From: Cyanoderma ruficeps | Taxonomy: Eukaryota; Chordata; Aves; Passeriformes; Timaliidae | Reading direction: 5' to 3' | Assembly: GCA_008694505.1 (NCBI GenBank) | Contig: VZDJ01007747.1 | Span: forward strand, 25,855,367-25,919,366 | DNA: 64,000 nt | In this document: piece after piece, positions 13,200-26,549 of the stretch | Numbering within the stretch: the first letter of the stretch is position 1 | Layout: the number at the start of each line of letters is the position of its first letter | Made by a program: the position numbers and the translations under genes | The notes under the pieces: model-generated | Told to the model about the DNA's origin: nothing | The model's database searches: none | The model's input: only the letters and a program-made list of their open reading frames with translations

Positions 13200-14334
13200 A
13201 TATCTTATCTGGATCTGTAAAGTTCCATTGCAAACATTAATATAATTTCATGAGTTTTTGGTAATTTCCACTTACCCTAATCAGTTAAGCAGGGCTCTAC
13301 ATCTCTGTCCATCATTTCTAAAAGGACAGTATTGTTTAGTTTGCAGCAAACACATTTTCAGAAGGTGGCAACTCATTTTTATCAGAGCTCTTTCATGGTG
13401 TTGTAATCTTAAATATGCATCAGAGTTATGCTTTGCTCCTTTTCAAATCTGCCCTTCTCTTTGATGTTTTTATCCACACACTGGTTAAGGAGATTGGTGT
13501 TCTGTCACTATCTATGCTATGTTTAAACCACAACTCTTACAATTAAGGTGCAGGAAATTATGCTCTACTGTCAAATGTTATCTTGATGGTTAGGCCATAT
13601 CTAGTGAAAATGGATTCAACAGTACAGATTACCCACAAATCTTACTATTTTATAGAAAAGCTAGTTTAAGGAAGTGAAAATTGTAGTCTAGGCTTTATCA
13701 ATTTTCTGGTTTTTTTCCTGGACAAGAGGAACAATTTTCTGTCTCTGAGGTCTATTCTCTAAGGTACAATGTTCACTCTTCCATGTGTGTTTTTTGTGCT
13801 TCATTTGGTCTGCATTTCTGACATGTGTGATAAACTGTGTTACAGATTTCAAAGTGATACTGTCAACTTTGGGTAAGGATTTAAAATCTCCAGGCCTTTT
13901 TTAAAATTTTTATTCCATAAATTAAATATTACTTTTAAAATATATTTCTGCAAGTCTTTATCACCATCCGATTGATTTGAACAAGACTTGTTTTGATGAC
14001 ATTTGCATTAAGTTGGAAATACTGCATGGGAATAGTTCTACTTGTGCACTAACAGCCTTGTCTAGTTTTACTTTTCACTATGTTACTAATACTAATACAA
14101 TACTAAATCTAATTTGCCTTTACCTGAAAATACTTCTGCTAATAACAGCATGTATTTTCTGTCTAGTTAGACATTCTAACATTCTAGGCTATTTAGAAAT
14201 AGTAATTTATATATATATATATGCATGTGTGTGTGTGTGTGTTTAGTATCTCATTTTGTTCTGGACTTCATCTTGCTGATTTTTCTTTAATGTTTGACAG
14301 TTTGTATCTGTAACAAGAGGTAATCAGTACAAAC
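13200..14334. other. Unique AT-rich noncoding DNA
   Basis: I see nothing gene-like here. The only structure is the TA/TG microsatellite listed separately. Confidence 0.55.
14209..14242 (+). repeat. Compound (TA)n-(TG)n microsatellite
   Basis: A short alternating TA run is followed by ATGCA and then about eight TG units. Alternating purine-pyrimidine tracts of this sort are often length-variable. Confidence 0.9.
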
Positions 14335-14566
14335 TAAACTGTGGAGGTTCTGCCTGACCGTCAGGAAAAAAAGTGGGTGACCAGGCACTGACAGAGTTGC
14401 CCAAGGAATTTTTGGTCTCTATCCTGGGAGATATTCAAAATCCTTTTGGACATGATCCATGGCCCTGGGCAACTGAATCTACATGACGCTGCATGAGCAG
14501 GGTGGGGTTGGACTTGAAGACCTCCAGGGATGTCTTCCACCTGCAGTTGTTCTGTGAAATTCTGTT
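14335..14566 (+). mobile_element. CR1 LINE 3' fragment, plus orientation
   Basis: This is a CR1 3' end of a different subtype from the copy at 12.9 kb. It reads through GGAGGTTCTGCCTGACCGTC, the GTTGCCCAAGGAATTTTTGG coding tail and the GGTTGGACTTGAAGACCTCC motif of the 3' UTR, and ends at the CR1-type TTCTGTGAAATTCTGT. It is 5'-truncated and has no intact reading frame. Confidence 0.9.
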
Positions 14567-17500
14567 AAAGTTTGGTTTTTTTTTTTGTCTTTCAATCACC
14601 TAAACACACTCCCTTTTTAAGACTTAGAAAAAGTTGGTTTTATTGACATAGTTTGGATACTTTTCATATAAGCTGAAAATCAGTCTTTTCTATTTTAGAC
14701 CAAGCACTGGAGGCATCCTATTTTTTCCTCAACTTGATATAAGTTTAACTTACCCTTTCACCACAGAAGATGTCCTTACCATATTGATAAGAATTATTCC
14801 ATCACACAGAAAGCAGTTTTTGTTTGCTTCCTCAATTATTTTGATTATTTTCTCCTCAAGAGACCAGTCAGGAATAGAAGACTATGCATAACACAATATA
14901 GTATAAATTGTTATTTTTTTCCCTGAGATACATCAACAGTTTTTTAACAAATACAGTCCTTGACTGATTATAAATCTCCCTATTTTAAGCAAACAATCAT
15001 GATGATGAAATTAGGAGCTCACTTGCCCAAGGCTGTTTCTATTTCCATTGTAAAGAAATGGGTGTTTCTGAAAAGAAAGTTAAATCTTAGGAGTTTCTAA
15101 GGCCCTCTGAAGACATTTACATTTCCTCAGCAGCCACAGGGAATACGTGGATAGATGTATATCTAACTTACGTGCCTCAGCAGAGTGTCTAACACTAGCT
15201 TAGATACATCCAGACATGCTCTGTCTTTGAACACAGATTCACTGACTGTAGTCAGATCTGTGTTTTACATGTTTACCTTCCAAACTGTGGCCTTTTATTA
15301 TTTTGTACTATTCAGTGGTAATATTGCTTCAATAGCATTACTCCGGTTTGTGTGCAGACATCACTGAAAATTAAGATGTGTGCCATTTGCATTTAGGCTA
15401 ACAGGTTTTTCATCATATTTTGCAATGTTATTCCATTAAAAATTCCTCTTTGCTGTGATGGAGTTGTCACTGACCCAAGTGCTACATTGCATTTGCAAAA
15501 TGTAAATTTTAGAAAGCCATTCACTGTTCTCCAAGCCTGAAATACTACTGGCTTCTTTGTGAGTCTGGGCTTTGGCTTTTAGAACTTCTTCTAGAAAATT
15601 GAAACTATCATGATGATGGGATCAGAGCAGTGTCCATCCTCTATCTTTTTCCCTCTAAAGTATGTCCATATAATCTGAAATTGTCTGGAAAGGGTGGTGG
15701 ATGCTGTTTTCAAGCTGGGAAAGCTGCACATGGGATGAAGACCTAACCTCAATTTTCTGTTGATTGGTGAGTGAGGCAGCCCAGAATCCCCTCCTTCTCT
15801 GTTCCCATTTTCACAATTGTTTGTCTGCTTCCCTCAGTTTCTAGCATTCTGACTAGGATCCAAAAGCCAATTGGTTCTCTATTTATTAATCACAATTGGC
15901 CTTCAATGTCATAAACCATAACTGCAATTGCTTCCTGATAAAGAAAGCTGAAGGGTGACTTGTGAAAAAAAACCAGATACTTTCATGAGTGGTTCACAAG
16001 TGGCATGAAACTTACATGTTTAGTAAAGGAAATGAAAAATTAGGAAAATATACAGCTGATCTAGTGGGAACAACTAAAAACTTTTCCCATTCTTCAAATG
16101 ATTTGAAATGTCTTTATTAGATACTTAGCTAAGAAGACAAAATTATATATTTTTATTGCTATCCATGACTGAAAATCACAATCCCTGCATTTGCAAAATT
16201 AAGACTATGAAAATGAAATATATTTGAGTTTTTTAGGGACATGGTCATTCATCTTTGTGCACCATTGAGTAAGGTACTTATCCTCAATTTCTGATATATA
16301 AAAAATTAAAACAATTTTGAAAATATGTTCTAATAACAATCTAATGATCACTTTGAGTAAAGTAAGAGCATGATTTCAGATTCTGAAATAAATGCATTTC
16401 AGGATGATATAAGACAAAAGGTAAAATACTGATTTAGCAGAAGGCCATCTGTAGAGAAAGTAAAAAAAATAGTTGTGTGATGATAGCCCAAAGCTTATCA
16501 GCTGAAGACCTAAATTTTTTCCTACTCTCTCTTTGAGAAGAAGAAAACACTTTAAACTATGTGGCAGGAGAGTAAAGCTACAAAAGATCTCTAAAGAAAT
16601 AAGTTCCTACAAGAAAAAGCAAATGGTTCTTCATGAAATGGGAAACTCAAATCAATGACAATGTAGTAGAAAAATGAAAGAGTTCAAAATAAGTTGGGGG
16701 ACAAATTGCTTTGAGGTATAGAAATCTCACAGGGGCACAGAAGGACCATTTGCTCCAGTAAATTGACATAGCAAGTACTACTCCAGAAAAATCATAACCA
16801 CGCTAAAAGTAGATCAAGGACACAGCTGAGTTCAGGAAAGACTAGAGGCTAAGGATTCTAAAACCTCTTTGGAAAATTATAAAGATTCCACTGAATGCAT
16901 TTTTTTTCTAATGGATATTATGCCCTCTGTGAAGATGAATGTCTTGTAAATGTATGTTAATTTTCCAAGAAGTTTTTTTTGGTTGGTTGGTTGGGTTTTT
17001 TTTCATGTTTGTTTTCTTTTCCTTTTTTATTCTGATAAGATTAGTTCAGCAATTCTAAGAATCACAAGCCAAAACTGCTGAGTCATAATATATTAGGCAG
17101 ACTGTGACTTATCACACTTCATTTTAGATGACTAACATTTCAAAACCATAACAATGTTTTATAACAGTGATGGAGGGATGCACTCTGTTTGCTTGTACTT
17201 CTGGATTTGCATCCTCTGTTTAGTTACTTTCATAGCTAGTCTGAGGCAGTAAAGCAACCAGGGCAGATTAACAGATCTACACCTCAAGGAATGTATTAAA
17301 CTGGAATCGTATTCAGACTCATAATCAAGGACTGAGACCTCCTGCACTCTCACTTGAGTTAATTGTTTTTCCATGGCTTTCAAGAACAGAAGAATCTTCT
17401 CAGTGAAAGATATTGCTTATGCTTCATGCAACAACCCTTAGTTTATGGTGTATGGTTGGCAAAGCAGTGTTGTTACAGTTAAGGAGACTTAAGTTGGTTG

Positions 17501-18309
17501 GTTAAATATGGTTTAAAGCTTAAAGGTCATGTAGTTGGTTATGTGTCATACAAAAAGTAGCTACTGCTGTTTGAAATGATTTGGAATTATTGTAGTTTGA
17601 CTAATGTTTAATTGTGGATGCATATATATGAGTTTATCATGCCCTCAGTAGATCAGTTAGCCATAATCAGGATCATGACAAAAACCTGACAATGCTTTAT
17701 TAAAAGGATCCTTAAATTATTGCCCCCTCTTAAATATATTTTTTAAAAATATGAGTATACTGGTATATTTTAAAAGTACCTGGTTTGATTAAACAGGAAT
17801 ACGGTGCAAAAAGTTTTCAGGATAATTTTAAACTTGGAAAAACTTGAATTTAATAAATGAATGCAGTCTCCTTGGAATGTAACACAAGGACAGTCCCTTC
17901 ATAATATTATTTTTTCTGCTTTGTATAAGAGAGATGTTCTAAAATCTGATGGATTATGCTCATTACCGTGATAAACCTGCAGAACAATTATTATCTCTGT
18001 TGTTTCATTTATACTTTTAAAAAACTTGAGGTTTACTTTGTTTGTGTGTATTTGGAGAGCAGATGGCTTATTTGGTTTTTGAAATGACAGTAGGAGTATT
18101 GCTGCTGCCAGTAGAAACTGGAAAGAAAAAAGAAACTGAGCTTTTGTACTTAATTGAAATTTCACTCTCAGATTTTACTTTTTGTTTGGTTTTTTAGCTG
18201 TTTTTTAAAGACAAAAAACAAAGCAGCATTTCCCAAAAGTACTGTAAACAACAAATAAACAAATATTTATTCCCTGTAAATATTTTACTTTATCACCTAA
18301 GAGTCTTTG
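14567..18309. other. Unique noncoding DNA
   Basis: I see no gene or clear repeat. A T/G-rich patch (GGTTGGTTGGTTGGG with flanking T-runs) lies near 16,970-17,005. Short open frames are scattered and unsupported. Confidence 0.5.
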
Positions 18310-18780
18310 GAAAGGGAATAAGGCACCTCAACTCAGACTGCAGGAACTGAAGCAGCTTATGGAGTGTACCCTCATCAAGTTTGCAGGTGATGCCAAAGTG
18401 TAAGGACCACTTGATAGCAGCGATTCAGAAGGGTGTGGGAATCTGGGGAAACGGGCCAACAGGAACCTCCTGAAATTCAGCAAGTATAAATACCAAATCT
18501 TGCACCTGCGAAGGAAGGGACTCCTACGATGTTACAGGCCTGGGCTTTTAAGCAGCCCTGCTGAGAAGAATTTGGGGAGATGCTGGTGAATGGGCATCAG
18601 CCTACAGTGTGTCCTGGCAACAAAGACAAGAACATCCAGGTCAGCACTAGGAGATCCAGGAAAGTAGTTATCCTCCTCTGCATTGTACCTGTCAGATCAA
18701 TTCTGGAGGCCTATAACAAGTTTTGGGTGCAAGAAAGGTGTTGATCAACTCGTTTCCAGACATGGAGTAGCATAGCTATT
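18310..18780 (+). mobile_element. CR1 LINE ORF2 fragment (reverse transcriptase core), plus orientation
   Basis: This is an internal piece of CR1 ORF2, without the 3' terminus. One frame reads ECTLIKFAGDAKV at about 18,362-18,400. This corresponds to the reverse-transcriptase metal-binding box, which in CR1 normally reads FADD, so one catalytic Asp has become Gly (FAGD at 18,380-18,391). Downstream, bases reading like CTGCTGAGAAGAATTTGGGG match the usual continuation of the domain. Stops and frameshifts interrupt it and the copy cannot be active. The end near 18,780 is approximate. Confidence 0.8.
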
Positions 18781-19310
18781 TGATAAAGATATTTCTGTGA
18801 GTTTCAGTAGCATTTGTTATGCCAGTAGCTAAGGAAATCATGAGTTTTGCCATAAATGTGAAACTTCTTGGTTTTGATGCTGATCATGTGCCAGTGACAC
18901 CAGTATTAATTTTGTTAAACCAATAACTAAACTGAGAATGAATTATATATTTTAATATTATTATTATTTCTTAGATACCTGGGTGTTTTAGTCAGCACTC
19001 TGAACTATGGCCACTGTTCCTTTCTTCTTTCTGTAATTTGGAAACAATCTTCATCAACAAGTACCTGATTTCTATCTAGCAAAAAATTTGGTAAAGGCCA
19101 TTTTTTCCTAAAACATTCAAATTGTCCTTCAATAATTCTGCTATGATAGCCTAGGATATATAGCCTTTTCCTACAATGAATTTTAGTTCCTTGCTCTCCC
19201 AGCATGAATTCAAACCTGTAGTCCTGAACTTGTGAGTGAATAGGGAAGATAGAAAAATGTTCTCAGAATTAAAATATGGTTTAGTGAGGACTGGTTTGAG
19301 GGATTATATT
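18781..19310. other. Unique noncoding DNA between a CR1 and an LTR
   Basis: I see no gene. A 66-codon antisense open frame near 19,005-19,205 resembles nothing I recognise. Confidence 0.5.
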
Positions 19311-20083
19311 TGTCGGAGTCCAGGGCATTCCTTTGCTCACCCTGGAAGGCCACAGACCTCGGCAGAGAGGTCTGGGACCCGAGCAAGAGGGGTTGAAGTC
19401 TGTACAGAGGGGTCTTTCCAGGGGGGTTGTAGTAGACCCTGGCACAGAGCCCGGGAAGACACTGGCTTTGATTTCAGTCCATGAGAAAACCTTCCAACAC
19501 AGAGAGGAATCACACGTCACAAAGGTGTAACAGACAGTAGTGTAGTTTATCACCGGGTGGAAAATTTTGTAGTTTTGGGATTCTTAGAATGGTGGTGAAT
19601 GGGGGACAAGGTGGAGGATTTAGGGGGGTGCCCTGGGTTCTTCTTGTTTTCTTTTGGCATCCATCTTCTGCAGTGACAGGAGCACAAAGTAGTTCAAGAA
19701 GATTGGGTCAGAGAAGAGGTAACCCTTTTAGTATAGGTAATAGGCATTGGCACAGAATTTTAAATAATAAATACGTAATTTTCTGTATAAGAAGGTAGTG
19801 ACCTCCCATCGACGGGGAAGCTGTCCTGTGTCCGAGCAGCTGTGAAGACCTTGGCCAGGCACAGAGAAACTTGTAAGATAAGAAATAACAAACAACACAA
19901 GAAACCTTGAAAAACAGGACCTTGAAGACTCCACTTTTTCACATGTCTGCCTCAGGCCTCTCAGAGGGCAAAGGACTCTATTGAACCACCACCTGAATCT
20001 TGGGTGAAAACAAAACCAAACCCGAGAACATTCAGTGTCATCTATTGAAGCTTTTCCCCTTATGCAATATAATTCCAGAAACA
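19311..20083 (-). mobile_element. Probable ERV LTR, minus orientation (outer boundary uncertain)
   Basis: On the minus strand the segment ends with CCCTGGACTCCGACA, the TCCGACA-type 3' end common in avian ERV LTRs. That puts its 3' edge at plus-strand position 19,311, where TGTCGGAGTCCAGGG begins. The GC-rich part (19,311-19,700) would be the R-U5 side. The far side is uncertain: I take AGAAACA at 20,083 as the edge, but the termini and flanks give no convincing target duplication. Part of 19,800-20,083 could instead be internal ERV sequence. Overlapping open frames of 60-120 codons are not coding. I see no gag, pol or env nearby. Confidence 0.5.
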
Positions 20084-22852
20084 TTGGCAAGGAAAAAGAG
20101 CTAATGTGATTAGTTCAAAAATTTATCAAGGGAAAATACTATTTTAGCCACAAAGGTAGCAGTTTAGGTGGGATTGTTTCCAAATAAGAAGACAAACAAC
20201 TGGAAAAAGTGGACTACATGTTCAGAAACCCAGATTGTCTCTGTTTAAGTAATGTTCTGTGTCCTTGGTCTTTCTTATTTCCAAACTAAACATTTATTAT
20301 TTGAGTGGTAGGATTTACTGCACGAAACTAACTCTTAGTACTAATGCAGCATTGGCAAATTGCTCTTTTTATTTTGTTTATTTGCAATGTTTAAAAAGTG
20401 GTTTATCAAGTAGTCGGTAGTAGATTTGCAACATTAATTTATCTGATAACTGAGATGTCGTACTGTGATGTGAATAAATTGCGCAAGTTTAATAGGAAGC
20501 TGTCAGAAAAAAATGTTCTAAACCTATAAATAACCCTTCAGAAAGCATTTGTGATTTAAGAATAAGTAAGGATAGGAGAAGGTTCTTAGACATAGGAGGT
20601 TAACGGACCACTCAGAATAATAGTATCAAAAGTGAAAGGAGTGTATTGCTGAAGAGAAACAGACTGAGGGGCCTGCTGTTTCAACATCAGTATCAGCAGA
20701 GATTAAGCCTTGAGGTAAGATAGAGATAGATGGAATGCTTTGTAGTTTTAAAACCTGTAACAAGTATGGTGTTCTTGCTGCTAAAATCACTTTAAGAGGG
20801 TTGTTTCATCTGGTCACAGACTGACCAAGTATCTCCGAAGGCAGTCAGTTTTACTGGATCACCATAATGAATGTATAGAGAGCTCTACCCTTAGGCCTGG
20901 CTTGTGCAATTGGTTTGGGGACTTAAGAAGGTCTAAGATTTGTAAATGAAGAGTAAGCTGTGTAACTGTGGCAAAGCTGAAGCATTTTTTCATAGGATTA
21001 CAAATTGGATCTGTGAATCCTTTAAAATCTACCTCATTGTATCCATTTCAATGAATGAAGAAAGTTGTTCTAGTTAATTGCTAATGACTAATCTATTATA
21101 AAGTCAAAATATTAAAACAAACCAGAAAGAAGTAATTTTAAGTTGTTTCATATATTAGTGGCTTCAACTGAATAACTAATTCCCAAAAGTTTTAAGAGGT
21201 GATATTAAATAATCTCTTAATTGATTTACTTAATTTAGCGGCCAGAATTTCTCACAGGAGTTACTTTTAAAGTACACAATGAAAAATATTAATGGAAAAA
21301 AAGTGATTGTGCTGTATCCCTGCAGTAGCATTTTATATTAGGTGACATGAATTGCTTAATAATTGCAATATGAGTTGCAATAGGTATATAAAGACACTGC
21401 AGTATTTCCATTTCTTGTAATTCCCAATAAATACAATCAGTTTACAACTTGTGTATTTCTCACTAATACCTCACATGTGCCCATGTTATTGTGTGTGTCC
21501 AGTTGATTCATCTTTACTAACATCAAGTAACATCATTTTGATTTAAAACCATAATATAGAGGCCCAACCAGCTCTGCTAGCCTTAAGTATGCCAGGATGT
21601 CCACGTTAAAAACCTTGTTTGTAGAAATTCATAAACAGTCTGTAAAACTGCTTCAGCTTGAAACCTGGCATGTGTTAGGGAGAAATGATTTTCACAGTTT
21701 CAGTCAACATGGTTTATCTATTTCATGATAAAAAACCTGTAACTCAAGACTTTGTACTTACCATTTCTGTAAAGAGTGTAGAATCCCAAATGCAGTATGG
21801 AATAAATAATTTTTGTCCCTATGTCTTCACAGTTTGTTAATGACTGAGCATGCCTAGTTGTATATATAAGACAAAGTTTAAAACAGAGAATTTAGTATAT
21901 TGTCTTTAAAAAATCCCTTACAAGAGTGAGGCTTAAAACGAGATAAAGTCATTACTAAATAGAAAGCTGCACTTGGGAACTGAGAATTAGGAAGAATGGT
22001 TTTGTTTAGCAATTTCAGTGTTGGACAGTTTGAGAAGATCAGGTAATAAATTCTTAAGTGGCACATACATGGGTCTTGCTGTTTTCCTGTAGAGGAAAAA
22101 TATGACTTAAAACCATACCTTGGTAGCTGTGATATTTTGAGGTACAAATTTTGATTATATGTCACCACTGTAATAAGAGGTATTTGAAATCACCTTGGGA
22201 ATTTCAGTTCTTATTCAGATAAGTAAAAAAATGTGCCACTAGAGTCACTGAACCTGAGAGAAAGCAAATAAATGTGATATTATAATTCAAAGATAAGGTT
22301 GTAGCAATTTTTTATTACAATCCCAGTTATTGTGTGCAGATGCTGTCTTTCTTATACTCTTCTTCTTTTTCCAAGTTCTCTTTATCTCTGAGTCTGTTGT
22401 ACATCTTCACTGCTGAAAAGCTGTGCTGATGATTCCTTTAAAGGATTTCAGAAAATGTTTTTTTCTACCTTGGTGAACCTGTGCTGCTTTTGCGCTGTTC
22501 TAGGTGTAACACGGGTCTCTTTCACAGCTCTCTGGTAGCATTCCTAATCTGTCCTCCAACCAGTATAAAAGCTAACCTCTAAAATTATCATAGGTACCAT
22601 TAATTTTCCATTTTATAATTTATTTTTCAATCATCATTATTTTTCTTGATAACCAAATCCAAGCTCTTTTTCTTCTCCTTTTCCTGTGTTGTCCTTCATA
22701 TTTCCAGATCTTCCCACCACTGACTCCCCTTATGTAGCTGTCATTCTCCTGTCTCAGCCATGGAACTCCTTTTCTATACCATTTGGAACAGAATTCCAGG
22801 TATATTATGAAATCTAATCATCGTTTTTTCAGTTGCATCCCAGTACTGTGGG
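20084..22852. other. Noncoding DNA between two LTRs
   Basis: I recognise no gene. The two flanking LTRs have different ends and are not a pair, so this is not an obvious proviral interior. Parts of 20,570-20,950 are less AT-rich and might be decayed repeat, but no reverse-transcriptase, protease or integrase motif is visible. Confidence 0.45.
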
Positions 22853-23329
22853 TGTTTGGGGCTGCTTACTGGCTAGCTCACTCACCGAGTCCGCATTCAA
22901 GGGTACTGATTAGTACCTTTCCGATCTTGTGGGTCTGAGCCTCAGGCAGAAGCGTGGCAAACGGTGTGGAAGAAGAAAGGCGAACTCCCACGTGGGAAGC
23001 GACCAGGTTTTATTTCACCCAGAGGGCTCCCACGTACGAAGAGAGTTCTTGCTCTTGGGTTTTGGCTGAAGCACAGGGGGTGTGTAAAGGGGCAGGGAGT
23101 AATCTAGAAGCAATCCCAGTGAGGGAGGGAGTGACCCAGAACAGGGGACAATTAACAGAACAATCTATACATAAGAGAGGGAGGAGAACCGAGAACTTGC
23201 CAAATCACCCTGCAGCCCCACCAGAATTTTCCAGGATTCAGGGCAGGATTTCAAAGTGATGGACAGGACCCACAACCTGGGAAAAACCAAAGGGGTTTGA
23301 TCATGGGGATACAGGAGCAAACCATAACA
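22853..23329 (-). mobile_element. ERV LTR, minus orientation, about 477 bp
   Basis: Read on the minus strand, the element starts TGTTATGGTTTGCTCC, a start typical of avian ERV LTRs. It has an AATAAA inside GGTGAAATAAAACCTGG (plus-strand region near 23,010-23,020) and ends with GCAGCCCCAAACA. The order U3, polyadenylation signal, then a U5 of about 150 bases fits an LTR. GC content is far above the flanks. I found no matching target duplication, so the exact edges could be off by some bases. No internal retroviral sequence flanks it, so it is probably a solo LTR. An open frame of about 101 codons on the other strand is accidental. Confidence 0.75.
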
Positions 23330-23989
23330 AAACGAGTAACAAAGGCATGCAGAACTTTAGTAAAGCTAAAATGCACTGCAACACAGTACTACTGTATTTT
23401 TCATAATCTCTTTTCTCATGTAGCTGCTAGGCTTTGGGAATTTGCTTGATTGTAGTTCTCCTACCCTTGCTCATTTTATCTGAGTTCATTTATTTAGGTT
23501 TTCTCTTACCAGGATTCCTTAGATACTAATACAGAGTAAAGCCCAGATGTCTCAGGATGAAAATGCATTTTGCTTTTGCAATAATCACAAAGTTTTTGCT
23601 ACCCCATCATTTCCTATATAGTGCTATGGCCAAAATATCCACACTTTCCTCCCATGCACATGCTGTTAAGGGTCTTATGTGCCCTCTAACTATTGAGTAA
23701 CAGGAAGGCACCTCGTGACTTTGATCAGTCTTTCCTTTTAATGAAAGGAATTCAAGTTGCCATCTAGTCCAGTACTTTATCCTGAATTAAAATTGTCAAC
23801 TGACATACTATCCTAGTTTTGTTGTTTTGACCAATGCAAGAATTTGTTTCTGTTATACATCACTGTTACATGTTGCTTGCACTTGTTCATACCATCACCA
23901 AGACTATGAGTTTTAATTTTGTGTGTATACAACAGCACACATGCCTTCTCCATGGTGTATCTAGTCCATATAAAGGTTTTAAGTTCATA
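23330..23989. other. Unique noncoding DNA
   Basis: I see nothing supported between the LTR and the next CR1. Confidence 0.5.
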
Positions 23990-24400
23990 CAATCATGGAA
24001 AAACCTGAAAAAAACCTTTATGATCAAGTCCATCTGTTAACCCAGCACTGCCAAGTCCACCACTAAACCATATCTCTAATCACCACACCTTTTAAACTTT
24101 TTAAGCTGCCTGCTTTCCCTGGGCAGCCTATTCCAATACTTGGCTGTCTTTTCAGAGAGGAAAATTTTCCTAATATCTAATTCCAGCATCTCCTGCTGCA
24201 GCTTAAAGCTGTTCCCTCACATTGTGTTTCTTGTCACTTAAGAGAAGAGATTGACTCTCACCCATCTACAACCTCTGTTCAGGTAGTTGTAGAGGGAGAT
24301 AAGGTTCTCACCTCTGTCTCCTCCAGATTAAACAACCTCAGGTTCCTCAGCCACTCCTCATAAGAATTGTGCTCCAAACCCTTCACTAACTTTGTTACAA
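23990..24400 (-). mobile_element. CR1 LINE 3' fragment, minus orientation
   Basis: The copy opens at its decayed 3' terminus (AATCATGGAAAAACCTG) and continues through the complement of the CR1 3' UTR (GATCAAGTCCATCTGTTAAC). It then passes into the end of ORF2 (GGGCAGCCTATTCCAATACT and AGGTTCCTCAGCCACTCCTC). It is 5'-truncated, with many substitutions, and belongs to a 3'-end subtype unlike the copy at 26.5 kb. Confidence 0.92.
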
Positions 24401-26549
24401 GAAGACTATTTGTCATTTAACAGACATTAAAATTTTTCTGAAGAAAAAGAAACAAGAAGTAGAGAGACCATGGGAGATTTTCTTTAATGTATTTTTAGGT
24501 GAACTTTGAATTTCCAAAACAGGTATTTCTACTTTAAATATATTTGCAAGTGTTCTGTTTTGGGTATTTCCAAGTACTCTTTTGTGTTAGAGAAGTTCTA
24601 ACTTAATAGTTCACACTAGATGTTGCATTAGGTTTTATATTCTGAAGTTAAAAACGTTGCTCATCTATTTTTGTACTCTCCATGTTCAAATTTGCCAATA
24701 TTTTAAATTGTTTGAGTGAGGAGAGAGGGCTTTTAAAATGTTTCCTTCATATTTCCCACATGCTATATTTCCCTCAGAAGTCCATTTGATTGCATATGAA
24801 AACACGGATAAATATCAGTATTTGGTATTATCTACTAAAGGGAATTGAGAGAAAAAAATCTATCATATCGATTTATTTCCTTTATCTTACTAATTATTTA
24901 CCTTTATAAAATAAGAACATTTTTCTGAACTTCAAAGGTACTTTACTAAATAGAATTTGCTACAGCTGTCCTCATAATTGATGGCATTGATTGACTGATT
25001 GTGAAAAGAAAGCTAGTATAAATTTATGTTACATGATTTAAGAAAAAATTACATGACAAGTGAAACTAAGAACCCTACGTTTCATTTAACAAGAAAGTCT
25101 CTGAAAGAAGATGGCATGTGAGGCACACCTCAAGGCTTTTTGATCATACAGTCAGGAAAATAAAATGTTTTAGTATGGGAAAGTTAGTTTAGTAGTATGA
25201 CAGATCATAGGATTCCAGGTTTTGGGAGATTTTTTAGCATTCAGCATAAGCACAGATCAAATCTACTACAAAATGCCTAGAAGTAATAAAAAGAGAATAT
25301 TCATGTATCAATATCATTCCAGTTTTCATCAATATGAATGACTCAAAGAGCAACGCTGATACATGAAGGCATGGATATAAGGTGGTTTTGAATACTAAAA
25401 TTGAGGAGTAAAATAATTTTTCTTATAATTCAGATAAAGTATTTTATCCCTAATCAGAAAAGTCTGATACTGTCACAGTGATACTGTAGGAAGAAAGATT
25501 CTAAATTGTTTTAGCATGAAAAAAATTCTATTATGTTACTACTTTTGCTAGCAAGATGTTGCGTTGCTCAGCTCTATGTTCTTCTAGTCTTAAATGTTGA
25601 AGATGTTAAAAGTTCATACAGATTTCTATGACTGTCTAGTAAGGCCAGGGTTTGGAATGGCTTTTTTACACATCACCATTGATTTAGAAGGAAATTTTCA
25701 GATGTCCAAGTGGATGGTTTTGTTAATCTTATGAAGATGTAACAGTTGCATCCCCTGTATGGTACTCTGAAATACCTTATTGTTTCTGGACTAGAATGAT
25801 TTGTGGAAATTCTTTGAAAGAGCTACTACTGGATTCCTTTTTTGGGACACTAACGTTGTACTAGAATTTTTCATGATGCTCAATTTCTTTGGATAATAGT
25901 GTTGGAGACAAGAATAAGACCGATTCTGTGTTGAACTGTTGAAAGACATTGTACTGCACAACAGATGGTGTGACAGCTCTCTGTCAGACTCTTTTTGCCA
26001 GCTGGACGTTTTAAGTATCCAACTCCACTTACTTAATTTTTACCAATTTCTCAAAATGTTTGAAATCCTTGTCTTCCTTGATATCACATTTGATAAGCTT
26101 TAACATGAACCTTGATTTAATTTATAATGTAGGAAAGTAATGATATATTGCTAGGGCTTTCACTTCCCTAAGTAAGTGCCACAATGTCTTTCTTGATCCC
26201 CTGGAACTTTCACTATTCAATCATTTCGACTGATAGTATTTTCCTAGTTCAGAGAATCTAGGAGTTGGAAGATCTGGCAGTTTGTCCATTGCAAATGGAA
26301 ATAAATGAAGACAATTTCTCTCTAGTTCTCTGCTTTTTGAGATGGCATAGATTTATGACTTCATAGGTCTTATTTCTATATTGCAGCTAATAAGGAGTCA
26401 GATGGTGATATTTAAGCTAATTTAAATAAGGAACAATTTGCCTTTAGGAAATTTTTTAGGATTGTCTTGGTTTTATTTTTTTAGTACCCTTTTTTACTAT
26501 TCCTGCTACTCTCTCTTTGAAGGTTTTTCTATCTGTAGCTACCAAGAGG
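24401..26549. other. Unique AT-rich noncoding DNA
   Basis: I see no gene, RNA gene or clear repeat. Confidence 0.55.

Noticed and set aside
19728..20090. 120-codon minus-strand open frame
   Set aside because: It lies over a probable LTR and has no recognisable protein sequence.
19311..23329. The two minus-strand LTRs as the pair of one provirus
   Set aside because: Their termini and sequences are different, and no gag, pol or env motif lies between them.
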